The position numbers and the translations under genes were made by a program. From Sphaerolaimus hirsutus (taxonomy: Eukaryota; Nematoda; Chromadorea; Monhysterida; Sphaerolaimidae): a DNA stretch of 64,000 nucleotides. The stretch spans positions 25,865,785 through 25,929,784 of the forward strand of contig OZ038452.1 of assembly GCA_964036195.1 (NCBI GenBank). The letters run 5' to 3'. Shown piece by piece: positions 45,444 through 57,372 of this stretch; position 1 is the first letter of the stretch, and the number at the start of each line of letters is the position of its first letter. The notes beneath the pieces were generated by a model. The model did no database searches, had not been told where the DNA came from, and saw only the letters and a list, made by a program, of their open reading frames with translations.

Positions 45444-45781
45444 CCGTATTTCCTCAAAATACCCCCCCCCTCGAAATACCCCCTCAAAATGGGCACTATG
45501 AATTAATACGCCCTCGAAACACCCCCCCCCCAACTGAGTGTAAACACACGTTAAAAACAATGATTGTGTTACGTTAGAACATGGTTTATACCATACTTAT
45601 ATAAGGCTGTAGACTCTTATACATGGTGGTTTTTGTTCCATTTTTCTACGTCTGCGTATGTTATTAGTACTGGGTGTTCAAAAAATTTCTGCCGAAATAA
45701 TACCCCCCCCCTCGAAATACCCCCCTCAAAATTCTCACTCTGAAAAAATAAACCCCCAGGGGGTATTTCGAGGAAATACGG
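45444..45781. mobile_element. TA-target MITE, CCGTATTTCCTC family
   Basis: CCGTATTTCCTCAAAATACC and GGTATTTCGAGGAAATACGG with TA on both sides. The core GTGTTACGTTAGAACATGG matches other copies. Confidence 0.8.
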
Positions 45782-45965
45782 TAGTGTGACAACAGCACGC
45801 TATTCGATGTGTTGCAGACCCATTCGTCATGCATACAACCAATATTGCGTGCAACTGATTGGTAGCTTTCTCGAAACCGTGTGTGGAACATGAGCTAAGG
45901 TGCCGCCAGGTTTTGAAATTTTGTGCAATATTTTAAAAGCATGAACCATAACGGTAAAATACATA

Positions 45966-47429
45966 AACACCTTAAGTTCACCACCCATTTTTTTATTTCA
46001 CTTCATATGCAATATCTCTGGCTTTGGGAGTGGTATAAAGCTAATATTTGGTGGCTATATAGTCCTAACACCCCACTACAGCGTATCAATGGGGGAAGGT
46101 GCGGCGACTCACTAGAGGGTGGGTCGCCCTATATGCAAACATTTTTTGTGGCTTTTTCAGTGTCCCAAACAAGTTCACCACCCACTTGATTGGCTACACT
46201 ATGAGGGCCATATTTCCAGCTGTGAGGGTGATAGAAAGCTGAAATTTGGGGGATGTCTTGCAAACAAACCCCTCTCACAATACACCAGTGGGTGGCCGCC
46301 CAGCGCCCACAACCCACTACAGCATGGGTCGCCGCATATAAAGTTGTTCATTTTTTTTAACAAGCCAAGTCTCCCAAAGAAGTTTGCCACCCAACCGCAT
46401 TATAAAAAAAATGTTGTGAGAACATACCTGATATCAAATTAAATCAGATTTGAACCCTAGTTCTGCTCATAAAATTTTTTCAGTAGGGCACCCACCCCGT
46501 CCCATAAACAGCAGACTGAAAATTTCACTTTAAACCAATTTTGTTGTTTCACACTTAAAAAGTTGGTTTACAAAGTTCATTAGGGGAGGGTCTAAAATTC
46601 AAGGTTATGTAAAGAACATAAACTCTTAAATACCTGCATCAGGAAATTTATTTGGGGTGGATGAAAAAGTGAAAATTTTGTCAAAATTTGTTCCTGTAAT
46701 GATGTCATTATGGCATCATAATATTCACCCCAAATAAATTTCCTTATGGAGGCATTTTAGAGGTCATGTTGTTTACGTAACTTTGAACCTTGGACTTTTC
46801 CGTAGTGAACTTTGTAAACCAACTTTTTAAGTGTGAAACAAAAAATTAGTTTAAAGTGAAATTTTCGGTCTGCTGTTTAAGGGACGGGGTGGGTGCCCCA
46901 CTGAAAAAATTTTAACGAGCAGAGCTAGGGTTCAAATCTGACTCAATCTTATATCAGGTATGTTCTCATAACATTTTTTATAATGCAGTTGGGTGGCAAA
47001 ATTGTTTGGGACAATTGGGTTGTTTAACAAAAATTAACAACTGTACATGCAGTAATAATGCATACTGTAGTGGGTCGCTGGCAGGCAGCCCCACGCCCCC
47101 ACTGGCGTATTGTAAGGGGGTTGTTAGCAAGACACCCCCCAAATTTCAGCTTTGTACCAGCCTCACAGCTGGAGATATGACCATAGAAGTGTAGCTAATC
47201 AAGTGGGTGGTGAACGTGTTTGGGACACCAAAAAAGCCAGAAAAAATGTTGCATATAGGGCAACCCACCCCTGTAGTGAGTCGCCCCGCCTCCCCCCATT
47301 GAAGCAGAGTAGGGGGGTGTTACAACGTTATATATTCAAAGTTTGAGCTTTATAACACCCCCATAGACGGAGATATTACAACTGAAGTGAAATAAAAAAA
47401 TGGGTGGTGAACTTGTCCGGGAAGGTGTT
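45966..47429. mobile_element. Fold-back element, AACACCTT ends, TA flanks (copy 2, 1.46 kb)
   Basis: AACACCTTAAGTTCACCACCC and GGGTGGTGAACTTGTCCGGG-AAGGTGTT are inverted ends with TA outside. Both arms are about 700 bp, e.g. TTGTTTCACACTTAAAAAGTTGG and its complement at 46815. Open frames (46119-46442 and others) are arm sequence read through and match each other in opposite orientation. Confidence 0.8.
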
Positions 47430-47788
47430 TACATAGATATTTTTTAATGGTTAAATCAGTCACAGTACCCTATTGACATGGAAACTAGCAGTATTCTTCT
47501 CCACACCTCTCGTTCGCTTTCTGAGTATTATATTTACACTTTCGAAAAAAACCCGGCCCATACAAGACGCCAAACTGACAACCAAAACAACATAAGCGTG
47601 CTGGCGAAATAGCTCCAATCCCCGTTCTTCTTTTTTATCGGCATAAATTATGGATATAAAGGCGACTTGTAGCCGGCCTTGTATCGCTTCACCCCTCTGT
47701 TATCATCCATTCGCGGTTCGCTGTTCTCTATTTAAGGGGGGGGGGGGGTGCGGGTGCTAGACTAGTGGTAAAAGCGCTATGACTATGC

Positions 47789-48420
47789 ACAATTGAGGCG
47801 TCTAATTCTAAAAGTCGACAAGTCCACAAAATTCGATTTTGAGTAAATCTCATTTTAAGTTTCAGACCCACGTGGTGCGTGACCTCTCATGTTTGCCATT
47901 AAGTCCCATATGTTGACAATAAAGTGTCAAATTTTCAGCCCCTAATCTCAACCTATATGCGAAAAATTGGGTGCCCATAAAATTCCATTTGGTCAGAGCA
48001 AAACTGTTCTAGGGAGGGAAATGGACATGTCGCCTTTTTGCACGCGAGAACATTTTTGTTCCCGGCGACGACGACGCTGTCTTATGGGAAATTTATGGAC
48101 TTGTCGCCTTTCAAAAATCGGTGTCCACAGTGAACTTATCACATTTCTTGCGTTTTTTCCCACAAAAAAGGATGCGGAGGATGGACTTGTAGATTTTTAG
48201 CCCAAAACTAAGTGGACTTGTCGACTTCTTGCCCAAATTTTTTGCATTTTTCCCCAAAAATGTCAAATTTGTCACTATGCCATATGGGCATGTGAGGTCA
48301 AAAAATTTATGGAAAATTATGGAGAATGTGCGGGAGTAGCCCTAGATGACGTTTCCGGACCTAACTAGAAATTTTCATGTTTTGGACTTGTGTACTTTTA
48401 GAATTGGACGCCTCAATTGT
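47789..48420. mobile_element. Inverted-repeat element, ACAATTGAGGCGTC ends
   Basis: ACAATTGAGGCGTCTAATTC plus TAAAAGTCGACAAGTCC pairs with GGACTTGTGTACTTTTAG plus AATTGGACGCCTCAATTGT. The interior repeats GGACTTGTCGCCTTT and GGACATGTCGCC words. No target duplication could be fixed. Confidence 0.7.
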
Positions 48421-48886
48421 ATTTTAATAAGGTAAGCATATTTTTATGGAACAGCTGCAATAAAATGCAGGTATAAACATAAATAATTACCGCATTATCC
48501 GCCCGGAGGCTCTCACTAATTAACATGATACTCAACTTCAACCCAAGCTAATCAGTCATTTGTAAACTGATAGCATACAAGTAGGGCTGACATGGACTTT
48601 TGATCAATCGACGAGCATGAACAAATATTTAGCATGCAGCTGGTGTCGCTAGCTTTTTGACAAATTGCAGTCGCGCAATGGGGGGCTTCCAGCGGCATGA
48701 AACATTGTCAACGCTTTTTGTTGGAAATGCGCAATGTTTATTAGTATATTATTGTATATTATTGTATCTGATGTAATATATGTGTTAAAGGACAAATGAC
48801 AAAATAAGATTTTTAGCGAAAATCGGTCCAAAATCTGAGCGATTTGGATAGTGGGGTCCAGGGATAGTTGCCAAAATGTTTGCCTG

Positions 48887-49065
48887 GTGCCAGTCCAGCA
48901 AGTTGACAAGTACTGTATTATGTACTACTTACTTTACTGTTGACTTGACACTTAACTTTGCCACTTTCGGCACCAGCACCAGAGTCAACTCAAGAGTCAG
49001 GTTAAAAGTCAAGAACAAAGTCAAGAGTCAATACTAAAGTACTTGTGAACTTGCAGGACTGGCCC
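48887..49065 (+). mobile_element. Inverted-repeat element with introner-type ends, third interior type
   Basis: CTG|GTGCCAGTCCAGCAAGTTGAC at the left, GTGAACTTGCAGGACTGGCCC|CAG at the right. The terminal motif is that of the UBL-A introner, while the interior is built of AAGTACTTGTGAAC and GTCAAGAGTCAA words. It has both a GT at the left border and an AG at the right border, so it is structurally spliceable, but I see no gene around it. Confidence 0.7.
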
Positions 49066-49149
49066 CAGGATGGATAAACGGCTGGCGTAAATAGGTATTT
49101 AGCGGAGAGTAACCCCCATCCACTGGAGACCCCTGCAGCAAAGCACATA

Positions 49150-49543
49150 CCGTTTTTCCTCGAAATACCCCCAGGGAGTTTATTTTTTCATAGTGAGAAT
49201 TTTGAGGGGGGTATTTCGAGGGGGGAACCCCACCCCGAATTCGAGGGGGGGTTATTATTTCGCCAGAGATTTTTTGAAATCCCAGTACTAAATTGTTGTT
49301 TGTTACGTGCACAGACGTTGAAACATACAACAAAAACGGCCTTCTATAAGACTCTATAGACTTATATAAGTACGTAGACGTTATAAAACCTGTTCTAACA
49401 TAACACAGTCATTGTTTTTAACGTGTATTCTGCGTTTCCCGGATCAAACTGTAGTTTTTGTCATTTACGTCGTCTATACACTATATTTGGAGGGGGGGTA
49501 TTACGAGGGGGTATCTCAAGGGGGGGATTTTGAGGAAATACGG
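49150..49543. mobile_element. TA-target MITE, CCGTWTTTCCTCG family
   Basis: CCGTTTTTCCTCGAAATACC and GATTTTGAGGAAATACGG with TA flanks. The core ACATAACACAGTCATTG resembles 2770-2800. Confidence 0.75.
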
Positions 49544-49549
49544 TATTTA

Positions 49550-50470
49550 TTTTTACCCATTGCTTGTCTTTTTCGCGGGCATATTTGATTTTGAAGACAT
49601 GCATTCATTTTTATTTGTCGCCAACTAGAACTAGACCCTGGGCATTGGTGTACAGATTATTTGTTCAGATTATTTATTATCCTAAAGCCGATCACGACTA
49701 AATTTTTTCCCCTATTAATAAGCGTCAGCTCTAAACTGACTGACGTGTTCCTCAATAATTACTTCTGAAAGCAGGAAATTTGTTTGCATGTGACAGTGAT
49801 GACGTATTTAACGTTATAATGGCGTTCCACAAATCGAAAGACCCATTTCACAAAATCAAGCCAATAACCAGGTTTTTATGCTCAAACACTAGCGGAATTA
49901 GCTGGTAACCGCATCGTTGGCGACCCAGCATTTTTTAGGCTCGAAAAAAATGGCAAATAGAAGCGATTTCATCCATTGGCATTTATTTTAGATGAGCAGC
50001 GTTCATTTATGTATGGATGGGAAAGGTAGCAACCCGATCATGTGCTCCGGGGGTTTTATTACCCAATTCCCGGTCATATCAGCCCCGGTTTTATGGCGGT
50101 CGCCATTTCGCCGCGGAGTTTCCATTGCGAACTGAAAGCCACCAGTTGAAGCGGTCGTTTTATCGCGCATTAAATTGAGCCGGATGGATTTCGCATTCCG
50201 CGGCAACTATTCCACTTTCATCAGCGCTTAAGCTTTGACACTGGTTTAGGGTTTTATTTCGTCGGAGGCACATCAACATCCAATCATCCAATCTCCATTA
50301 TTTTTATCAAATGACCTGGATTTTCCTCGAGATAACACCTTCTAGAACGGTGAAAATTGAGTAGCTTCCCAATTTGGCGGTTTAATTGTTTCTGCCAATT
50401 AGCACCAGTTTTCCACTATTTGAATGGAACTTCGATAGGACGGCTCACAACAGGTTAAAATACTTATGTA
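49550..50470. other. Stretch with nothing recognised
   Basis: Unique-looking sequence, moderately GC-rich at 50030-50180. No frame with coding support. Confidence 0.35.
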
Positions 50471-50483
50471 TTTATAACACACA

Positions 50484-52449
50484 TAGGGTGTCAAAAAAAT
50501 TTTTTTACAGAAAACGGAAAACGGAAAGGTAAAATTTTTTCACTTTACGGAAAACGGAAAGGTAAAAAAAATTTTCTGCCGGAAAACGGAAAACGGAAAG
50601 GTAAAAAAATTTCACTCAGCGGAAAACGGAAAACGGAAAGGTAAAATAAAATTGTCGGCCGGAAAACGGAAAACGGAAAAATGAAATGCCGGAAAACGGA
50701 AAACGGAAAGCAAAATTTTCACGGAAACAGAAAAAAAATAAAGTGAAATTAGCACGGTAATAGACAAATTTGCAGAAGGAAAACCTGCATGCAGGTTTGC
50801 CTGTTTGGCTTTGATTGTGGTAGCTGTACATTCTGCAACTATGGATCATGCCTGTAACTTCACTTGTAGTTCAAGCTTAACTGAACCAACAAAAAATCAT
50901 CAAAAAGTAGCCATAGTGGCCATAGGAAATGAAACACTACGACAATTTCACAGTCTAGAAGCAGTGGGAATCACTGATGACCCCTATGCAATTGATGACA
51001 ACATTGCAGAGGAGATGATAATAAATAGCATAAAATTCAACGACAGCAACAAACAATACTATATTGACTGGCCATTTAAAGAGAGTATCAGTGACCTGCC
51101 CACAGGAAAAGCAGAAGCCTTGGTGCGGTTTAAATCACTGTTAAGAAGATTCAACAAAGATCCAAACTTATTCGAACAATACCGGAAAGGTTTGGACAAC
51201 CAACTAGAAAAGGGAATAATTGAGATCTGTGATGACAAAACAGACAACAAGGGGATTCATTACCTGCCACACCAGCCAGTAATCATGCTGGGCAAATTGA
51301 AATCATGCAGAATCATGTACGATGGGTCCGCAGGTAAGCCCAGTTTCAACGAGTGCTTTTTTAGAGGACCAATTACAACACCATTAGCACTGGGCCTACT
51401 CCTGAGGTTCAGGGCAGGCAATCTAGCATTAATTGCTGATATTGAAAAGGCATTTTTGCAAATAGGATTGCATGACCAAGCTAGAGATGACACATGATTT
51501 TTCTGGCTGAAAGATGCCTCAAAACCAGTAACTGAAAATAACTTAATAGTACTTTGTTTTAAACATGTACTGTTTGGACTTGTCTGCAGCCCAGCAATTT
51601 TGGTGGCAGTCATAAAATACCATTTGAATGTGACAATAAACAACATGAATGAATATGAAGAAAATGAAGGGGAACAAAACTAGTTGGCGATGATAATAAA
51701 CAACATTTACGTCGATAACTTCATCATGAGTGTCACAAATGAAGTTGAAGCTTTAGAACTATATTACAAAGTCAAAGCTTTATTTAACCAATGTTCTATG
51801 AACATGAGGGAATGGCTGTCAAACTCCAGATCAGTCATGAATGAAATAGCAGAAAACGACAGGAGTCCAAAGGTGAATAAAATTGTCACAGTAATGGGCA
51901 TGAAATAAAATCACCAAACTGACATGCTGGCAATATCAACACCAAAATTGCAAATTGACAGCATCACAACACCAACCAGACAAAACTTGAATAAATTATT
52001 GGTGTCAGCATATGAATCAATTGGGTTCACAGCACCTGTTTCACTGACCCTGAAATCCCAGTTGTCAATGCTGCTCCAAGAGACGAAAACAACACAATGG
52101 GATGAGCCAATTGAAGATAAATACAGATTGGAAAAACAATGGAAAAAAGCCAGAAAACTGAAAATCGAGCCAGAAAATGGAAAAATGGCCTGGTAAAACG
52201 AAAACGGAAAGGTAAAAATTTTTCAGCCGGAAAACGGAAAAATGGGCCGGAAAAACGGAAACAGAAAGGTAAAAAATTTTCAGCTGCCGGAAAACGGAAA
52301 ACGGAAAGGTAAAAATTTTTCGGCTGCCGGAAAACGGAAAACGGAAAGGTAAAAAATTTTTGGCTGCCGGAAAACGGAAAACGGAAAGGTAAAAAATTTT
52401 CCTGCGGAAAGGCGGAAACGGAAAACGGAAACGGAAATTTGACACCCTA
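50484..52449 (+). mobile_element. hAT-like element (TAGGGTGTC family, 1966 bp) that captured retrotransposon pol
   Basis: Ends TAGGGTGTCAAAAAAATT and GAAATTTGACACCCTA; exact 8-bp duplication AACACACA (50476-50483 and 52450-52457). Subterminal zones (50505-50750 and 52190-52440) are GGAAAACGGAAAACGGAAAGG repeats. Between them lie about 1.3 kb of broken BEL/Pao pol. The foreign DNA is therefore enclosed by the element's own ends, as in Pack-type or transduplicating elements. Confidence 0.88.
50850..52150 (+). pseudogene. BEL/Pao-type reverse transcriptase fragment (broken)
   Basis: One frame resembles the Pao-family pol region continuously. The RT palm has the motif IADIEKAFLQI, then HVLFGLVCSPA, and YVDNF in place of the catalytic YVDD-type box. 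After it comes the connection segment (ESIGFTAPVSL) typical of BEL/Pao pol before the RNase H/integrase part. The frame is interrupted by three in-frame stops (TGA 51495-51497, TAG 51681-51683, TAA 51906-51908) with no net frameshift. Protease, RNase H, integrase and LTRs are absent. It is an inactive cargo piece inside the 50484-52449 element, with edges fading into GGAAAACGG repeats on both sides. Assignment rests on motif recognition. Confidence 0.82.
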
Positions 52450-52963
52450 AACACACATAAGAATAGTGAACATGCTAAAAAATTCCATAGCAATGTATTT
52501 TTTTGCACACGAATTCGTCACGGAATAGCGAGATTGCAATTTTTCTGACAAAAACCTCGCAAAAAGTTGTCATTTGCGCCGAGCTTCGAGAAGATTACGG
52601 ATCTGGATTACGGTATGTAATCGGGTCGATCCAGCCGTTTGGATTATGAGCTCCACTTTTGTTATTAAAGAGACGGCTTACTTGACGTCCGGAGTTGTCC
52701 AGCTTTAGATAAGCTAAATTATTGCATGCTCAAAATCAAACAGAGAAGACCACCCACCTAGTGCGAGCTAATATTACATATTTTACATATGTACACAAAC
52801 ACGTGTTCAGGCACATCACAAATAAATACATATATGTACGTAAATGTGCAAACGGAAATTAATAAGTCGAAATGAATCATAAGCGATAGGGGAGATAGCA
52901 TTGAGCAGCTTCACTGTAGCGCTAAATTTTCTCCCAATCCCAAAGCCTAATGCCAGCAACAAT

Positions 52964-53640
52964 GGCGGCCCTCACACTAGTTGACACATGTGTCAACTGG
53001 TCTGTGTCAACTCAGATTTTGGCTTCAAGTGTCGCAGAGCCATCTTCCAATAAACACAAGGCAATGTTGAAAAATAAATAGTATACCGTATTTCCTCGAA
53101 ATACCCCCCGGGGGGTGATTGTTTCATAGTGGTCCCGAGAGGGGGGGGTTAAACGAGGGGGGGTATTTCAAGGGGGGGGGGTTATTATTTCACAAGAAAA
53201 TTTCTGAAAATCAAGTACGAAATTGTCGTCTGAAACGTACGCAGACATCGAAAAATGCAACAAAAACCGCCATTGATAAGCTTCTGTAGACTAATATTAG
53301 TATGTAGATGGTATGTACACTGTTCTAACGTGACACCGACATTGTTTTAACGTGTGTTCTGCAGTACACAGAACACAAACTACAGTTATTGTCATGTACG
53401 TTCCCTTTACACTCAATTTGGGGGGGGTATTTCAAGGGGGGGTGATTGTTTCATAGTGGTCCCGAGAGGGGGGGGAGGGTCAAACGAGGGGGGGGGGGGG
53501 TATTTCGAGGAAATACGGTACATATAAAGAATAAAGGCAAGTGCATTGATAGATCACACTGCGACACGTTAAGCCGAAATCTGCGTTGACACAGACCAGT
53601 TCACACATATGTCAACATGTCAACTAGTGTGTTGGCCACC
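52964..53640. repeat. Fold-back element (CACACTAGTTGACAC arms) split by a MITE
   Basis: GGCGGCCCTCACACTAGTTGACAC and GTCAACTAGTGTGTTGGCCACC arms. The MITE at 53086-53518 sits in the loop. Confidence 0.75.
53086..53518. mobile_element. TA-target MITE, CCGTATTTCCTCG family (full length, nested)
   Basis: Perfect inverted ends with TA flanks. Near-identical core to the 31781 and 43708 copies (ACTAATATTAGTATGTAGATGG). Confidence 0.88.
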
Positions 53641-53889
53641 AATGTGTCGCCTAAATTATCACATGTAAACTTATAATTTATATCAAAACAAAAATAAGTA
53701 TATGATGCACATTGCACCATGAAGTGGCTTACTATGACACTGACAAAGTGAAAACAGTTCACTATGACAACCCAGAAGCTTTACATCACTTCAAATACTT
53801 TCAGTGGGGCCCTTGTTTTGTCAAAAGCACATCACCATGGGTTTTGCAGAGTTGGACTCTTGTTTGAGAAAATAACATTTTCTTATTTA

Positions 53890-54328
53890 CCGTATTTCCT
53901 CGAAATACCCCCCCCCCCCTCGTTTGACCCCCCCCCCCCCTCTCGAGACCATTATGAAACAATCATTCCCCCCCCCTCGAAATACCCCCCAGATTGAGTG
54001 TAAAGAGAACGTACATGACAAATAATGCAGTTTGTGTTCTGCGTAGTGCAGAACACACGTTAAAACAATGTCGTAATCACGTTAGAACAGTGTTTATACC
54101 ATCTACGGACTACTATTAGTCTACAGTAGTCTATACATGTCAGTTATTGATGCATTTTTCTACCCCAGTGTACATCACAAACGACGATTTTGTACTAGGA
54201 TTTGAAAAAATTTCTGGCGAAATAATAACCCCCCTCGAAATACCCCCCCTCGTTTAACCCCCCCCCCCCCCCTCTCGGGAGCACTATGAAACAATCAACC
54301 CCCCGGGGGGTATTTCGAGGAAATACGG
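53890..54328. mobile_element. TA-target MITE, CCGTATTTCCTCG family (full length)
   Basis: Perfect inverted ends with TA flanks. It belongs to the same full-length subtype as 6626 (both have GTAGTGCAGAACACACG). Confidence 0.88.
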
Positions 54329-54409
54329 TAGATGAGATACGATTTAATTGTGAAGTGTGCGGTCAGTGAACATTATCTAGTTTGATAGGATATCGGTGAA
54401 TCTGTATCC

Positions 54410-54605
54410 CAGTATACTCGGCTGTCAGCACACCTAGTATGAAAACCTACCATAATTTAATGAATAAAATCTTGTGATAAATTTCGTAATTATTTTTCCA
54501 TAGCAAAAACGAAATATGATGAAAAAAAACTGTATAATTTTTGGTTAATTATTCAGATGGGTTATGGTAGGTTTTCATACTAAGTGTGATGTTCGCCACG
54601 TATAC
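54410..54605. repeat. Fold-back element, GTATACTCGG / AACCTACCATAA arms
   Basis: TAGTATGAAAACCTACCATAA and TTATGGTAGGTTTTCATACTA are inverted. It resembles the palindrome nested in each trimer unit (AAACCTACCATATCCCATCTGAAT). Confidence 0.65.
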
Positions 54606-54818
54606 CTGGTCCCAATTAGCGTTTGGTCGATATTTTCAAATATTTACTTAACCGAATCACGAAGTAAACTCTTTCGTTCAATCCGATAAATATTGTCCCA
54701 GAACTTCGACGGACACGGGTCCAATCACTAGGCACTGCCGCGTGAAAAATTTACGTTTTTTTCTGCAGCGCTGGCACATATCGTATTTAACAAAGCTTCA
54801 AGTTGGAGATGTGCAAGC

Positions 54819-55170
54819 CAGAGGAGTTAAAGTACTGAGCTTGTAAATGTTAAGTATTTTTATGTTACTCACCGCTGAGTACAGAAAACGTAAAGTATTG
54901 CTTTTGCTTTTACACTGCGTAAAAGGTGAGTAAATTATCCTTTTCTTTTTGGAACATACAAGGTATAAGTATTTTTCTCACAGAAAACGTGGGTAAATGA
55001 GAGTATTTTTTTAACTTTTACTCTGGAAGACACTTCGGCCACTTCCCTTGATAAGTATTTCTTATGAATATGATGTACCACTATCTTTTCTGAGGAAACG
55101 TAAACGTATTTACTCAGTACTCGAGTATACGTATTTTTCGAATAAGAGTAATTACGTTTTATCAACTATG
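54819..55170. mobile_element. hAT-like element, CAGAGGAGTTAAAG end
   Basis: Flanks GTGCAAGC (54811-54818) and GCGCAAGC (55171-55178) match 7/8. The interior repeats TACGTATTT, TAAAGTATT and TTTTACTC words. Confidence 0.65.
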
Positions 55171-55286
55171 GCGCAAGCGAACATCAAGCGTCATGCTGAA
55201 GAGCGGCTATCATTTCGCATGATCAAAAATGCGCGCCTTAAAAAACAGCGTCACACAGAGGGGACGTAAATACTAGCATTTACATA

Positions 55287-56743
55287 AACACCTTCCCGAT
55301 CAAGTCCGGCCCCCCATTTTTTTTTTACTTCTGACGTCCTATCTCCAGTTCTAGGACGCGCCAGAAGCTGAAACTTGGGGTAGATATTGGCGCATCCCCC
55401 CCTCTTCTTCGCTTGAATTGGAGGAGTCGCAGCGACCCCCTACAGGGTGGGTCACCCTAAGTGCACAAAATTTTCGTGGCTTTTTTAGTGTCCCACACAG
55501 ATCCAGCCCCCACTGATTTCTTGCACTGCAGGTGCCGTACCTCCAGCTGTGGGAGGGATATAAATCTAAAATTTTGGGGATGTGTCGCCAACACCCCTCC
55601 CCTACTTTACACTGGCCAGGCAGTTTTTGGCAACTCACCACAGTGTGGGGTGCAGCAATCAAAATTTATCAAAACATTACTGTCCCACACAGGTCCAGAA
55701 CCCAATTGAATTTAAAAAATAAGCACTTTTATGTTGTTTCAACACCAAAGTGATTGATAATGTCAAATAAGCATTAAATATCCTCTATAAATATCGCATC
55801 CCACCAAAAACCGCCTACAACATGAACCCATCCCTCCAGTGGCTGACGAAAAATCACTTTTTACAACTTTCTTATTAGACACTTGAACTGCTGGTTTACA
55901 ATAATTTTTAGGGGAGAGTTCAAGGTTTCAAGTTGTGTAAACAACCTTACCTCCAAAATGCCTTCATAAGAAAATTTGCTTGGGGTGAATTTCGAATTGA
56001 AAAAATGACATCATTGCAGGAACAAAAATGAGTAAATTTTAAATTTTAAATTTACCCCAAGCAAATTTGAAGGCTGTTTGGAGCTAAGGTTTTTTACACA
56101 ACTTAAAACCCTTAACCCTTCTCTATAAAATATTGTAAACCAACAGTTCAAGCATCTAATAAAAAAGTTGTAAAACGTGATTTTTTGTCAGCCACTTTAG
56201 GGGATTGGTTCATGTGGTGGGCAGTTTTTGGTGGGACAAGATACTTATAGAGGATATTAAATGCTTATTTGACATTATCAATCACTTTAGTGTTAAAACA
56301 ACACAAACGTGTTTATTTTTTTAAATTTGATTGGCTGCTGGACCTGTGCGGGACAGTAATGTTTTGATAAATTTGAATGCTGCACCCCACACTGTGGTGA
56401 GTCGCCAAAAACCGCCTGGCCAGTGTATAGTAGGGGATGGGTGTTGGCGACACATCCCCAAAATTGTAGATTTTTACCCCTCCCACGCTGGAGGTATGGC
56501 ACCTGCAGTGCAAGAAATCAGTGGGGGCCGGACCTGTGTGGGACACTAAAAAGCCACGAATTTTTTGCACTTTGGGTGACCCACCCTGTAGGGGGTCGCC
56601 GCGACCCCTCCAATTCATGCGAAGTAGAGGGGGGTTGCGCCAATATCTACCCCAAGTTTCAGCTTCTGGCGCGTCCTAGAACTGGAGATAGGACGTCAGA
56701 AGTAAAATAAAAAATGGGGGGCGGACTTGATCGGGAAGGTGTT
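55287..56743. mobile_element. Fold-back element, AACACCTTCCCG ends, TA flanks (copy 3, 1.46 kb)
   Basis: AACACCTTCCCGATCAAGTCC and CGGACTTGATCGGGAAGGTGTT are perfect inverted ends with TA outside. Arms are about 700 bp each and highly similar, so the paired open frames on opposite strands (for example 55351-55662 minus and 56423-56710 plus) are the same sequence twice. No transposase motif recognised. Confidence 0.85.
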
Positions 56744-57101
56744 TATTTGCGCGCGGATGTCAGAGTCTTGTTTAGAACACTTTTTGTTAGTTTCTGCATT
56801 CTGTGAAGTTTAGGTTAAGTCGTTTTTAGCCCATTTTGTTCCAGTATGTAACCGTCCACCGAATACAATAACACAAATTTCGGCATGTGAAAATTTTTGT
56901 CATTAGCGTTCCTTTCTGAATGTTTATTGTGACCGAGCAGTGGTGAGCCGTACAGACGTATGCATTTGCAGTGCATGGAGCTAGTACAAAAGTCACTCAA
57001 AATTAGTGGGCACCACCATCGCCTATACCTCCATAGTCACAACTGCCGCAACAGCGTATTGCAAAAAGTTATCTTCTATCAAAGGCACAATGTCCAACTT
57101 A

Positions 57102-57372
57102 CCGTATTTCCTGGAAATACCCCCAGGGGGTTTAATTTTAAGCGTGAGTATTTTGAGGGGAGTAAATGGCTATACAAACTATGTAGCTATTCGTAGCTGC
57201 GATGCATATCGGCAGCAATTAATACATCATGCACATTGTATTTGTATTTATACATCATGAACCTTATTCCAGACGGGGGTATTTTGAAGGGGCTTATTTT
57301 TTCCTCAGCCCGAAAAGACCTGGGGGTATTGCGAGGTGGGTAATTCAAGGGAAGTATTTCGAAGAAATATGG
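57102..57372. mobile_element. TA-target MITE, CCGTATTTCCTGG variant
   Basis: CCGTATTTCCTGGAAATACC and GTATTTCGAAGAAATATGG with TA flanks. The core has TATACATCATGAACC like the ACATG-core subtype. Confidence 0.7.

Noticed and set aside
48887..49065. Intron with GT...AG borders
   Set aside because: The borders are structurally spliceable, but no coding exon could be recognised on either side, so it is listed as a mobile element only.
46119..56710. Several 80-110 codon open frames that match one another
   Set aside because: They are the arms of the AACACCTT fold-back elements read in both orientations; the similarity comes from the repeats, not from a gene family.
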